Assembly: GCF_037975245.1 (NCBI RefSeq) | Contig: NC_092575.1 | Location: 22,525,841 to 22,589,840 of the forward strand | Direction: 5' to 3' | Length of the DNA stretch: 64,000 nucleotides | From: Apostichopus japonicus | Taxonomy: Eukaryota; Echinodermata; Holothuroidea; Aspidochirotida; Stichopodidae | Shown: positions 52,920 to 64,000 of the stretch, piece by piece | How the letters are laid out: each line of letters begins with the position of its first letter | Numbering within the stretch: the first letter of the stretch is position 1 | Made by a program: the position numbers and the translations under genes | The notes under the pieces: model-generated | Databases searched by the model: none | Told to the model about the DNA's origin: nothing | The model's input: the letters and a program-made list of their open reading frames with translations, nothing else

Positions 52920-54818
52920 ACTTGTTGGTCTACATATAATCTAGCTAGACCACGATGAAGGGATCTGTCAGTATTGAACCCTTTCGTTTTTCGTTTTGAA
53001 AGAATTAAAAGGTGCTAAAAGGTACCGCAAAAATGGGTTATTAGTGAGACGAATGACAGACATGCATTTAAGTTAAGCAGATAAAGTCATAATTTCATGA
53101 CAAGTTAAACTTAACACTAAGAACAAGTATAGGACTAGGTCACTCAGAGTTCGACGTTCGGGTTTATTTTGTTTTCTTTCTCAGTTTTTCTTTGTTTAAG
53201 TATAACGAGATAGTATGATATATCCACTGGAAGGCTTCTATGCTCTTGCCCAGCTCTAGACAACTTTTGTGTCTTATAGTCAATGCTTTCTCTAAAGTGT
53301 GTGCGCGTACATAGAGCCATGGTTGCATGGGGTATAAGGGTACGTTTTGGGAGCAATTTGGAGTAACCTCGCTTTCATTGATCTTATTATAAAACAATGA
53401 AGCGAAAGAAAATATGTTGACAAGTCAAATCGTTTTTATCCTCGTCCTTGTGGATTACCGGCGGAGGGCAACATCAGAAACCAAGACGAGGACGCTAACA
53501 ACAAAACACAACAAGCAACAAATACAACAAAGTTTGCGACTACTGTTTACTTGTATATGAAACATGTTTTGTTTGCTGCGTTTTGCATAAAGATAATGTT
53601 ATGTATATATATTATTAATATGTTGATGTTGTTCAATCTCACTCACTATGGAAAGCTGTTATCCCAGTAGTATATAATCACTGTCGGCATAGAAAGAGAC
53701 TAATTTTACTATAGTAAATCGCACTTCTGCTAGCTATTGGTGATTTAGCGGCATCCTTTGGATGTTCTTCCGTTATATCTCAAAAAATAGATCATTATTC
53801 ATAACGAATAATTATAGTTCATCTTCCATTTGCAAATCTCAATAGCAAATTATATTTCCTTTGTCATTTTCTATATATGTGCTGATAATTACAGTAAAAT
53901 TAACAATGTGAATATGGCTTGTTTATCTTCCTTTCTGTTGTTGTTGTTATGATATTGGCACTGAAAGTATTTCAAAGTCCAACAACCTTCTCTTTTGCCA
54001 CATTTTAATTAACTTTGAAGAAAGGGAAGGGGAAAAACTTTTTAAAGATTGAGTCGTAGTGTTTGTTCTTCCAACAGAAGTGTCATACATGGTTTCATTC
54101 CTCCATATGGATAGGTGCAAAGAGGTAAAATATTTAATATAGGCGATCGATAACGGGGTTGTCGGGAAGGGAAGTTCCTCCTGTATGAAAATCTCTGAAA
54201 CTTTAGTTCCTTTGCTTGTCTGGAAATTTATAGCTAAATGAATTGCAAGGGTCTTCATTGCATATATTTCAAAGACAGAGAGAGTGAGTGAGAAATAGAC
54301 AACAAAGAGAGAGAAAAGACAGGTATAATATAATTTCGTCAAATTTAATCAAATTTAATATATATAGAATAACAATTCATTACATTTATACTGTTCCAGC
54401 AGCACACATGAAGTGTAAAAAAAAATGGGATGGCTATATATACTTAACCAAGTTACTTAAAATTGAACAGTCCAATGGTAAAAAAATTGAAGAAAAATGT
54501 GCGAATCAATTATTAAAGTGCGTATTAAGAAAAATATTCAATGACTGGTTTTTATGTAACTGGATTTGATAGCAAACTGTATTTCACTGAATTGTATATA
54601 ACGGAGAGTAAAGGAAGTAAAAATGTTGTTGTGTGTTATAATTGAAATGATAACACAAGAAAGGTCTTCCTGGACACCTCTTTCGATCAACTCAGTTAGT
54701 ATCTAACTATAGGCCTTTATCAATATATATATATATATATCTCTAGTTGGGTATATCGGCCTACATGGATTTCTCTTACAGAATTACACAGTACCCTAGT
54801 ACAGAAGGGATACTGTAC

Positions 54819-55096
54819 CAGGGGAGTTTCTAGGATTTAAGAAGGAGACGGTGTGGCCCTGGGGTCGTTGAAGCAGACTCCCATGTAGGGGTGGGGGTGG
54901 GATTGAGAATCCCCACTGAGAAAATATTCTGAGGCATATCATTTATACTATAGAATAGGTCTATAATTAGGTCCATATGCAAGCAAGGCGGTGCTAGTTT
55001 ACTATACCTTAATGGAGGGTTGAAAGAAAAATGTGTGTGAGTTGGGGAAGGGGGGTTGTACACCTCACATATCCCGCGCTTGACTAAATACCCCTG
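54819..55096. mobile_element. Probable MITE, family D (CAGGGG ends)
   Basis: The left end CAGGGGAGTTT and right end AAATACCCCTG form a short inverted repeat. The inner TTGAAGC-GACTC-CATGTA and TCTATAA-TAGGTC segments are shared with 41935-42110, so this is a dispersed family. The 8-bp flanks do not match, so the boundaries are less certain than for families A to C. Confidence 0.5.
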
Positions 55097-57808
55097 TAAA
55101 GAATCGCGATTAAGTTGACAAAAACAGTATTATCTCTTCTTGATGTATAGACGTGTATTAAACTATACAATTGATCGGAAACAGCCGCGCTCAGTTGCAA
55201 TCGACTAGTTAGAGCTTTAAACAGATGTACATGCGGTTGTTGATGACAAAATCAAACGCTAGTTCAGCTTTCTTTACATCAAAGACTTACGATACCCAGT
55301 TTCCATATTTAGCTTTCGACAGCTCTCTACTCATTATAATACAGACCCCAATGACCAAAGTTCATCCACTACAAAGTTCGGTAAACGCAATGAGCCATTC
55401 AAATCCATAAGGGCGAAAACGGTAATGCGATTTGGTTAAATAGATGCAAAGAAAAAAAAAGAAAAGCAGAAAAAACATGGGTTAAGTCTTTAGACTTTTA
55501 ATATTAAACAAATTTCACACACCTATAGTGGCCGCCCGCTGGGAACAGGCCTATGAAGAGCGCAAAATAGGATTCCGAAAACACCAGTTGTCAAACCACA
55601 ATCGGACGCTTTCTACACAATGTGAGCTTCGTAGGAACAAGCCCAAGGCAAGAATATTTTACCCATGAACAAATTTCAAAAGACATATATTCCCCTCAAG
55701 TTTGCATTTTTTTGTAAATGACTTCCAAAGCTTCCAAGCGGACAATTAGTTGGAACAAATATCTGAAGGAAGTGAAGTCTAGTCGGACTTGTTTTCGCAA
55801 AATTGTCATAAAAGGCAAAGAAAGCAATAGCCGAGGGGATGTTTTCCATTTCATGAGACATTATTAAGTGTGGTAACCACTGGTAAAATACTAAGTAAAC
55901 CACATAGGGTACTTCTTTCCTAGGAGGCATATGCTAAACCTGAGTAAAGAAGAAATCTAACAATTTCTTCTTTTCAAGGAAATATTATTGAATTTTTAAG
56001 ATCAATGGAAGGACACATTGCAAATGATTGTGCAATATTGTAAAGACATTGTCAGTACTGAGGAGAATATAAATATTTCCTTTCAAATTATGGGTTATTT
56101 TTGTAATGCAACTTGGTGGACATAAATGACATAAAAATCTACTTTCTGACAATTCCGGATGTTGGTATACTTTGAACTGCCATTCGTTTATCATGCCATT
56201 ATCCAAGCATATACGGTTAAAAATTCATCTCGACGTATTGCAAAGGGCTTTGCACTACACATTCTACTTACAATGATAGGGCATGGTTCTAACGTTATTA
56301 TATCCAGTTTCGGCTCTTGTATGGTGAAAGGGCGTTCTTTGTAAAGTTTGAAAATCTCAACGTTCTTGTCGAAAGATCTTTAAATTTTGTAATGGGTATG
56401 ATTATATTAAATGCTCATTCGGAACGACTTTCTTACTTTAAACAATGTGACTTTTACGTCTTAACTTAAACCCTTCTCTTACTTAAAAGCGGGTTGCGAA
56501 TTTGGTAAATACTTAGCCTCAGAGCAACAGTCGTTCATTTAATAGTCGCAGGCAATTAACTAATTGAAAGAAGTACTCTTGAAATATTGATAAGTACCGT
56601 AAAAGCTGTTTACTCAAATGCCAAAGTCCCTTTCGAATTCCTAGATTTTGAAAGGAGTATAACTTTTGAACATAGCCTATCCCTTGCTAGAAAACAAACT
56701 GCTTGTACGCATCAGAATTAGACCTCGGAGGACATAAGTGATTGTTTGGGGTTGCAGTTAATTGCGGTAGTACAACAGACGAGAGAAAATCTTTAATTTG
56801 CGAGTCTGCACCTCCTAATATTGCTAAATTGAAAATTCATGAAAGCCTTGAAATATTGTTAATATTTTACCGGACGATATTAATCAAGATCTTCCTCATT
56901 GGAAGGATATCACGTCCCATTGTATGTATAGGTTGTGCATTCTTTATTAGATATCCAATGTAAATATATCACATTATGCAATGACTGCTACCCTGCACGA
57001 GCACGAGCCGCACGCGCGGCTACCATATTGGCCTGCACGCATTACTTTTGACGGTATGACGGTCAGATATATGCGCGGATTTGAGCATTTGCACTACGAA
57101 CGAAATTCGTTCGCGCAGGACTAACCTAATGGTCAGAGTTTGACATCACCTTATGATCTATATGAAATGTATTCTTGGAACACAGTCGTTCCTTGTATCA
57201 TTTTAAGAAGTATTTTACTTATTTTGAGGGATTCTTTTTAAATACTGCATCGGTAAGGATATAAGCTACTGATACATATATTTTAAAAATATATAAATTC
57301 GTTCCCTGATTCCCTTAACTTCAGAGAGAGTTGATCAAACCCGAAACTCTAAAGGTATATGTGTGTTTAGTGTTAATCTCACCTATACAAAGTTGACTTT
57401 ACACAACTGTATTTTGCTTCATGAAGCAATATTTGGAATTGTCGTTCGAAAAACCTACGGTTACGAACAATGTTTTCTACTTCATTGAAATGTTGATCTT
57501 TATAGTTAGGAGTTCTGGCAAGATCCTTATTAATTATTAGAGCATTCGGGTTAATATTTTGAGTGATATGGAAATTTCTAAAATAATATGGATTTATTCA
57601 TTTTTCATGCAACAAGATATTTTGAGAAAATGTCTACAGTATGGGTGCTTTAACTCAATGGTTCTTGTATTAAAAGTCCTTGAAAAAAATCAGGTTAGCA
57701 GTCGAAATTGAAAACTTTTCGAAATTAAATTCAAAACAGTGTCAAAATGTATTGAGCCTCCAACGAATGTTGGTTCTCGATGTTGAATAAACCATAAATG
57801 ATATGTAA

Positions 57809-58212
57809 AATTTATTTTTTTAAATCAAGAAAATGTGTAATGTCGTAATGAACTACTAAATATGCAATTTATCTTAAACTGCTCGATGAATCGGCAGTTG
57901 TTTTATCGTTATATTGTCAAATTTCTATATCAAAATGTTAGAACTTTGAAAGCTGCACGTCCACATGTTTTCTGCTTAACTTAAAACCTTCTGAATTGAG
58001 AAATTGTATATTATAAAAGTTTACTATCTTGAAAAAAATCTTATACATATATAAATAAGAATCCGAATTATTTCAAGTTATGGATTGGTTGATAAAAATA
58101 AAACTTATAAAAAAAATCATTTCAGTCCAATAAATAAAGAAAGAATGAATTGAAAGCAAAACAAACAAAACAAATCCTCTCTGAAACCAGCCAATCACGT
58201 GGAGTATTTGCG
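57809..58212 (-). other. Probable 3' UTR of the 58.2-60.5 kb gene
   Basis: This AT-rich sequence follows the TAA stop on the minus strand. A canonical AATAAA (TTTATT on the plus strand) lies near 57809-57818, about 400 bases past the stop, and could be the poly(A) signal. No transcript evidence is available, so the UTR end is an inference. Confidence 0.35.
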
Positions 58213-60518
58213 TTAATATTCTACATAACGAATCCTCGGTCTTCTATGAGAGGACGCAAGCGACGTTGGTTGTACGTTAAAGTTTTGATCAAGTTTAGGT
58301 AACTGTCTTCTTCCTATTGGTCTTGCATGTAAATTGGCATCGCTCAAACTTGCTTCCGATTCATAGTCGCTCGTTTCATGAACGGGGCCACACCCCCGAA
58401 CTAATGGACGTGTTGTCATCTGTCGTGGGGCACTCGTTAATTGTCGTTGTCTTTCGGCGTCGATCGGACTATAGCTATTCGCGTTTTCTTCTTGTTTCAA
58501 GGTACGATCAGAGAGCGAACCGTTCCCAGAGTCTAACGAGTCTTCCGATGTCGTTGACATCGTTGTTGACAGTGACGTCAGTGAGGTATATTTATGGCGA
58601 CCTAGACTAGAATGTTCGTCAATGTTCGTTTCTAAGACTGACTTACTGTTAGACTGAGGGAATTTAATATAAGCGGAATGAGGATCTCGCATTTCGTAGC
58701 CAAAAGCATCCTCAGTTAGTAAAGGATCTGGGTTTTTGCCGGAGCGAGTTCGCGATCTGTTGCTGCCCTGGCTTGTTTTGCAACCGTTCACTGATGGTAT
58801 CTTTTCGTGACCGAGTCGGCAATCATGCGTTGAGCTAAACAATTTTTCGCGTTGATTCGACGCCACGAGTCTCAGTTGTTCACTGTAACATACGGCATCA
58901 TCACTCGACTGGAGCCGTAGGATAACATCCTCTTGTCCGTAAGTTCTTTGTTTCTGGTTGTCTTTGCACAGAATGAAAGATGGTGCGGTGTCGCGATATT
59001 GATCCGTTCGAGGAGGCAACCTTCGGCCTAGAGTCTGACTTTTTCTTGCGGAATTATTGTCACTGTAATTATCATTTTGATTGAAATTGCACTCGTGGCA
59101 AGGTTTGTTGTCGTACCTGGCCTTAACCCATACCTCGTCAGTGTCCGATATAACTCTACGTTGCCGTGGTAAACTGGTAGACTTTTTACTGTAGTGCACT
59201 TTTTCGGAAGGGTTCTGGGGCGATTTTGTTATTTTAGTCTTTCGCACAGTCGCTTCTTTTATAACCGGTTTTGAAGGGATTCCTGTGATGAGCATTGCAT
59301 TTCCATTGTTTCCAGATAATTCCAAATTTCCAATGACCTTTGATCCCAGCTTTTGCTCTAAGTTTTTCCTTTTTGCTTTGCGTTCTATTAATCTTACTTC
59401 GTCGTCTGTTTCCGGTTGTCTTTCACTTAGACGTTCGCAAGAACGTGCTTTCTGTCTTTGCTTGAGGCTCGCACTTTGACTTACAACAGACGTTTCAACT
59501 GTAGACCTAATCTCCCAGTCAGAATCATAGTTTCTGTAAGACTTCTTCTGCGGCGAATTCAAAGCATTCAACTTTTCGCACGACTTGCTTCTTCTATTTT
59601 TCTTCCGATAGCGTCTTTGCAGTTTATCGGATACAGTTTGTTCTTCAGCAGGACGATTTTGTACAAATTGTTGACCAAAGTCCCTTTTTGTCTCTTGTGA
59701 GTCGGTTGAAGTTGTTGTCAGACGTTCACAAGATCGACTCAATAGTCGTCTTTTGAGACTATCTGGGTTGTTATTATTTCTTCCTAACATGCAGAGTTCA
59801 CTGCCACTTTTTGTTCGTTGTATCCTGCGATGCCTCACCATGCATTCACTGTCTGATTCGAAAGATACATTGCGGTTGTTAGGGCGCCGGCTCCGCGATT
59901 CATAATCCGACTGGCTTCTAGTATAATACAGTTCACATGATGACACGCTGCCATCGTTATTTCGCCAAGCATTTATAAAATCTTCGTTATCTATTTTCTG
60001 TTTTCTTCCTTTAGTTCCAGGTTTTGGTTGTCTCTGTTTTCGTAAATTGTTGTCAAACCATGGTTCCTGGACCGGAGTTCTCTTTGAAATACAACAACTT
60101 TCGCTTTCCTCGTTGCCACAAACTGGGCACTGCCGACCGACTTTCCTCTCTTTTGCTCGACTTTTTTGGAAGATTTTAAAGAGACTGAAGCTCTTTTTCA
60201 CATTAGCTAGTTTGGAGTCATTCTCCTTAAGATTTTCCTTCTCTTCGATTATTTCTACGGTAGATTGTGTCACGTCTCTCCTTAATGACGGGCGTCCTCG
60301 CTCCTCGGGTTGGCAACTTAAGCTACTCGCATCTTCGGATGAGGTATCGGCACGGGATCGGCTTTCTTCGGAAACCCCCGTGCTGGTGTCACTACAAGAA
60401 GCGTATCCTCGAGGAGTCCTTTCCCTTGATCGCGACCTGGCTCGATTGACTCTCGTCTTTTCTCGGGATAGCTCGCGTTTGCGATGATGGCAAACCTCAC
60501 AGCAAGAGTCATCTTCAC
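58213..60518 (-). CDS. 3'-terminal coding exon of an unrecognised, basic, Ser/Arg-rich, probably disordered protein
   Basis: This is the only long open frame in the window, with about 768 codons ending in TAA at 58213-58215. The frame stays open to a Met at 60588, but those extra 23 residues (MFSFSFPFW...) are translated from a pyrimidine-rich tract ending TTGCTTTCAG, a strong acceptor. I therefore start the exon at 60518 (GTGAAGATGAC, entered after one base of a split codon). Residue numbers below count from the 60588 Met. The protein is hydrophilic with no membrane segment. It has RS dipeptides (50-58), Cys clusters (CCEVC 29-33, CPVC 154-157, CHEC 497-500), three SCE[R/K]L motifs (285-290, 335-340, 382-387), a DSGNGS site (686-691) and the C-terminus RYVEY. 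The style suggests a scaffold or receptor tail, but I do not recognise the family. Upstream exons lie towards higher coordinates. Confidence 0.85.
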
Positions 60519-60600
60519 CTGAAAGCAAGGATACTGAATGTAAGTAACAGAAAACAAGCCTCCAAAATGGAAATGAAAATGAAAACAAAGAAACAAATAA
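60519..60600 (-). other. 3' splice site and polypyrimidine tract before the terminal exon
   Basis: Read on the minus strand, this stretch is a run of TTT/CTT-rich sequence followed by TTGCTTTCAG directly before GTGAAGATG. It fits a U2-type acceptor. The residues it would encode (Phe/Leu-rich) differ sharply from the charged protein that follows, which supports it being intron and not coding. Confidence 0.7.
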
Positions 60601-63600
60601 AACAGAAGAAGTATTGCTTTAATGATTTTCGAGGTTTGAGTCTGTTTTGGGTATTTGGATTGGAAAGTATTTTATGATATCTAAATGTGGTGTTTATTGT
60701 TCCCTTTTTAGATATTGCTATAGTTTCAGTCTACTAGTGTGCAGTTTCCACATTAACATGCTCATCAAAAATTTTGTCCCATTTTGACAGCTATAGGGTC
60801 CCTCAACTTTATTGTCGCAATAATCTACTTCGTGATATTTCCTTGTACACATCTGAAGTGATCAAAATAACGACTCTACTCTAGAGATTTTGGCAACAAA
60901 CATTCTATGAAAGCGAGAAAAAGTACAGATAATATTGAGCTTCATAATTAAATCATAATACGTCTATCAGTTTGTCGCCGTTTTAATGTTAAAACCTTAC
61001 ATTTATGATTTCTTTCTTGGTACCTCACGACACCCTGCCGCCTCTAAGTGCAATGTGTTACAAAACATGCCACTGTATTCTTCATGTTTAGTTCGTGTCC
61101 TTACAAATTATTCTACGGATTACAGAATCCTTTCAACCGACCTTCTTTTTCGAAGTCTTTATTTTAAATCCTGCCTATCTGTCAGGAAGTCATTGCTTAA
61201 TTGCTTACGAAGTGACAATGGACACATTTACTCCGCGAATGAGTCGTAAAATTTGTCTCCATCACGAAGAATTAGACAAGACCAAATTAAATAAGAACAG
61301 AGATAGGCCACCCGTGAGGATTCTCTCTCGCTCATTTGTCATGGCTTTATCGAGGAACAAGGCCTATATAGTTACAGTGAAAACAATTTCCTTGGAATTC
61401 GGGGCAACGTATAGAGGCGAACGAAAAAAATTAAATAATCTTCAATGGAATCTGTAACACGACAGACCATTATCCACTTGGGAATGAATATGAAACTTTA
61501 ATTGTGATCTGAATTAAATTTAAATTTGATCAAAAGTCAAAAAAGTCGATGCACTTTTAGACAGCGTTTTATTTTCTTCAAAATTTGTTGGTTGTGTACG
61601 TTTAGGTATGAATATATGTATAAACTTGAAATTATTTGATATAAGAGTAAAGGAGACATCTTGACGGGTTTGGCAATAACCTTTGACTGACATTGTATAT
61701 CTAACAAAATATGCACAAAGGGGCAAATAAAGCGTTTGCTGCCATAATGAAATACAGAAAATTTATTATTGAACAAAATCAATCTGAGCATCTTTATCAC
61801 ATGCACCTATACGCTTTTGTTCCAAAAACAAAACAACAATGGTCGGTTTCAATCGATACGGCTTTAATATGCGCACTCATAGGCTGATCATAATGGACTT
61901 GTTACACCAAATAATATTTAACGACATCATAATCATGTATGTCATGTACGGTTAAAAACCGAAGGCATCAGTGTTCTTTTGACATGGTTAAATCTGATTA
62001 ATCATTGTAAACTTTGCTGTTCATCGAACCATTTCATTTTAAAACCAATCTCAACTTTCTTAATAAAGTGGCATCAAAAAAATTTCATTTTAATCAAATT
62101 GGATGCACATTTCATCTTCATATCTGTGTTGTTGTACAAATTTTTGTTTTTTGGGCCATTAGAAGTTGTTGTTCATCAAAACAAAATTGATATTTTGGAA
62201 TGGCTACTTTACTATTTTTTTTCTTTTTACTTTATGGAGCAAATCGATACGAAAGAAGGCACGGATCATAAAGTAAGAGATGGTGTATTTTAAAGCAATC
62301 AATTGTTTTCTTTCTCCATTCAGACAGAAGGCCAATTACTTTTGGAGCAAAAAAGTGCAATCACATAGCCTTGAAAACTGCCCCAGAGATGGATTGTGAA
62401 GCTGATTAGATTTGGCTTTTAATGTTTTGTCTATTATTTAAATAACAGATCCACGCAGTCCATAATTTAAGTTGAAAATAATATTTATTGTCTCTACACA
62501 TGTCTTTACAAGTTTATTGATAAGAAATCTTATTCGGTCCAAACTTTGTGTACTATTTAAGTAGGACTATAAGACTTAAATGTCACATGATAGAGAACTG
62601 ATAAATAAGTATATGAAGTACGTTAACCGCCAACATGTGACTTTCCCGGTGTATCTTCATTCTGATTATAAAGTTTTTGCATGTTTCTATGGACCAAATT
62701 CATACAATATGGTGCCAAATTTATACAAAATAAATAGAATGAAATCTCCAATGTGCATACAAAAACATGAGCTCATATATCGTCTGCCAATCCAATGAAG
62801 TGTATGTGCTCAAGATGCCCGCATCGACTGATCCACACAGCCGTAAAATCAATTAATAGTTGAAATGCCATGCATGAAAGCAGTCGAGCCTAACATGATG
62901 TTCAAGTTCAACAATGAAACCTAACCAAGTATGTGTGATCTTGAGTAACAGATGCAATTAGAACTGTCTTCGACAAGTTTGATTGTTTCGCTAAAAATTA
63001 TTTCGGTTCGAGAGAGAAATTATATTGGACCTGTTCAGCTATAGGCTTATCTGTTTGGACTGCGTTGAATAGCGCTGTCGGTTCACGGTGCGTCGAATAA
63101 GGGCTGAGTGTATTTGGGTTAAGACCCACTCTCAAGGATTGAGAAGGGACTCTACAACATTTATGTGAAGATCTTGATAAGGAGTTGTAACAGCTGGATG
63201 CAAGTATCAAAGTCGCCGGTTAAATTAGATTCTGGTTTAATTCTACGATATTTTACTCAATCTTTCCGTAGGTTATGCTTCACTTATGTCTGTATATGTA
63301 GCCTTTGCATTTTAATAATATTATTGTTGCCATATCTCGGGCACACTGAATTATATAGGTTTTTCATGTATGAACGACCGCGTATAGGCATCTATATACA
63401 GTATATGTATTTTCAACATTGCATTAAGTTTATTTCACCTTTACGCATGCGCGTCTGTAGGTGGAAAATAGCTTATTAGTGCCCCAATTTTACCGGTTGC
63501 GAGGGTAATAAGCAGAAAGAGAGCGAAAAAATCTTTGAGCATTTCAAAGATTTTTTCAATGAATTTCGGAAGATAATCATGCTTGAATAATAGGTCAACA

Positions 63601-64000
63601 ACGTAAAGAAAATCAATAATTCAGAAAAATATCAACCTCTTGAGGAAAGTACTTTGACAGTTCGGTGAAGAATACTACTGACTATGCAAAGGAAACATGG
63701 GATCAACAAAATAAACTTCAAACTAACATACGTTTGCACATCTGTACAAAGCTTTCTGAGTAAGCGGTTTGCCATTTCATTCGATTTAAGACATTGATTA
63801 AAATATTGGGTATGTTACAAGAGCCAGGCTTTGTAATAGGCTAAAACATTGAAATTCATGCCTAGCTTTTTCTTCAAGTAATAATAATTTTCATTAAAAT
63901 ATTGGTGATTGACGACGCTGATAATGCAAAAGTTAAATCCCCAGGAATAAAATGATAAAATCCGTTCCAATATGTAACACAGACTTTAGGTCATTGAATA
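60601..64000. other. Probable intron of the right-block gene
   Basis: Because the 58.2-60.5 kb exon needs upstream exons on the minus strand, this AT-rich stretch is probably intron. Plus frames at 61095-61457 (120 codons) and 63165-63479 have no supporting features. No upstream exon is identified. Confidence 0.45.
62995..63185. other. GC-richer patch of unknown origin
   Basis: Sequence around TTGGACCTGTTCAGC, GAATAGCGCTGTCGGTTCACG and ACTCTCAAGGATTGAGAAGG is clearly less AT-rich than its flanks. The minus strand is open for 70 codons (62998-63210). It could be a piece of a mobile element or an upstream exon of the 58.2-60.5 kb gene, but no splice pair is convincing. Confidence 0.2.

Larger units (their letters stand above)
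51651..57808. other. Gene-free stretch before the 3' end of the right gene
   Basis: The longest frame is minus 53947-54342 (131 codons) with a hydrophobic, signal-peptide-like start (LFSLFVVYFSLTLSVFEIYA) but no family match. A CpG-rich patch at 56990-57122 (GCCGCACGCGCGGC, CGAACGAAATTCGTTCG) stands out. Otherwise AT-rich. Confidence 0.45.

Noticed and set aside
53947-54342. 131-codon minus frame with a signal-peptide-like N-terminus
   Set aside because: Hydrophobic starts arise easily from T-rich DNA. There is no domain, no cysteine pattern and no splice signal to support it.
61095-61457. 120-codon plus-strand frame in the right-hand intron
   Set aside because: It overlaps another frame, has no recognised domain, and lies antisense in a likely intron.

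Overview
This window is eukaryotic, AT-rich and gene-poor. It looks like a marine invertebrate, and I lean towards an echinoderm-type genome with low confidence. The reasons are interrupted genes with GT-AG splice signals, large microsatellites (TATG, TA), several minisatellites, many G or C runs of 11-16 bases, and small hAT-type elements (MITEs) with intact 8-bp target duplications. I see no bacterial operon, CRISPR array, complete tRNA or rRNA gene, autonomous transposon or viral gene.

Left block (1 to about 26.8 kb). This is best read as mostly intron of one minus-strand gene that I do not recognise. The strongest exons are a 21-codon start exon (13017-13079, strong Kozak context) and a 24-codon exon (10897-10968). 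Both are phase 0 with consensus splice signals, and together they give an acidic N-terminus. Weaker candidates are upstream exons at 26493-26770 and 14097-14157 and downstream exons at 4256-4345 and 2012-2262. The block also holds two hAT-like MITEs, a dispersed repeat carrying a GAGACAG/GTAAG core, a 42-bp minisatellite (1.3 kb) and a 24-bp minisatellite. It is rich in TACTGTA/TACAGTA, which becomes scarce to the right.

Middle block (about 26.8 to 58 kb). I find no convincing gene here. It holds two more hAT-like MITEs, a relative of one further dispersed repeat, long TA arrays, a 475-bp uninterrupted (ATGT)n array next to tRNA-SINE-like pieces, a 75-bp minisatellite that stays open in two frames, several perfect or near-perfect hairpins, and polypurine or polypyrimidine tracts. 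CTCF-like GGCGCT cores lie near 26.8 and 28.9 kb, close to where the composition changes.

Right block (58 to 64 kb). The one large coding exon is on the minus strand at 58213-60518. It is a 3'-terminal exon of about 768 codons after a clear acceptor. It encodes a basic, serine/arginine-rich and probably disordered tail with three SCE[R/K]L motifs, a DSGxxS phosphodegron-like site and a possible C-terminal PDZ ligand. Its upstream exons must lie beyond 60.6 kb, and I could not identify any of them in the window.

All calls come from reading the sequence. No alignment or database search was run.
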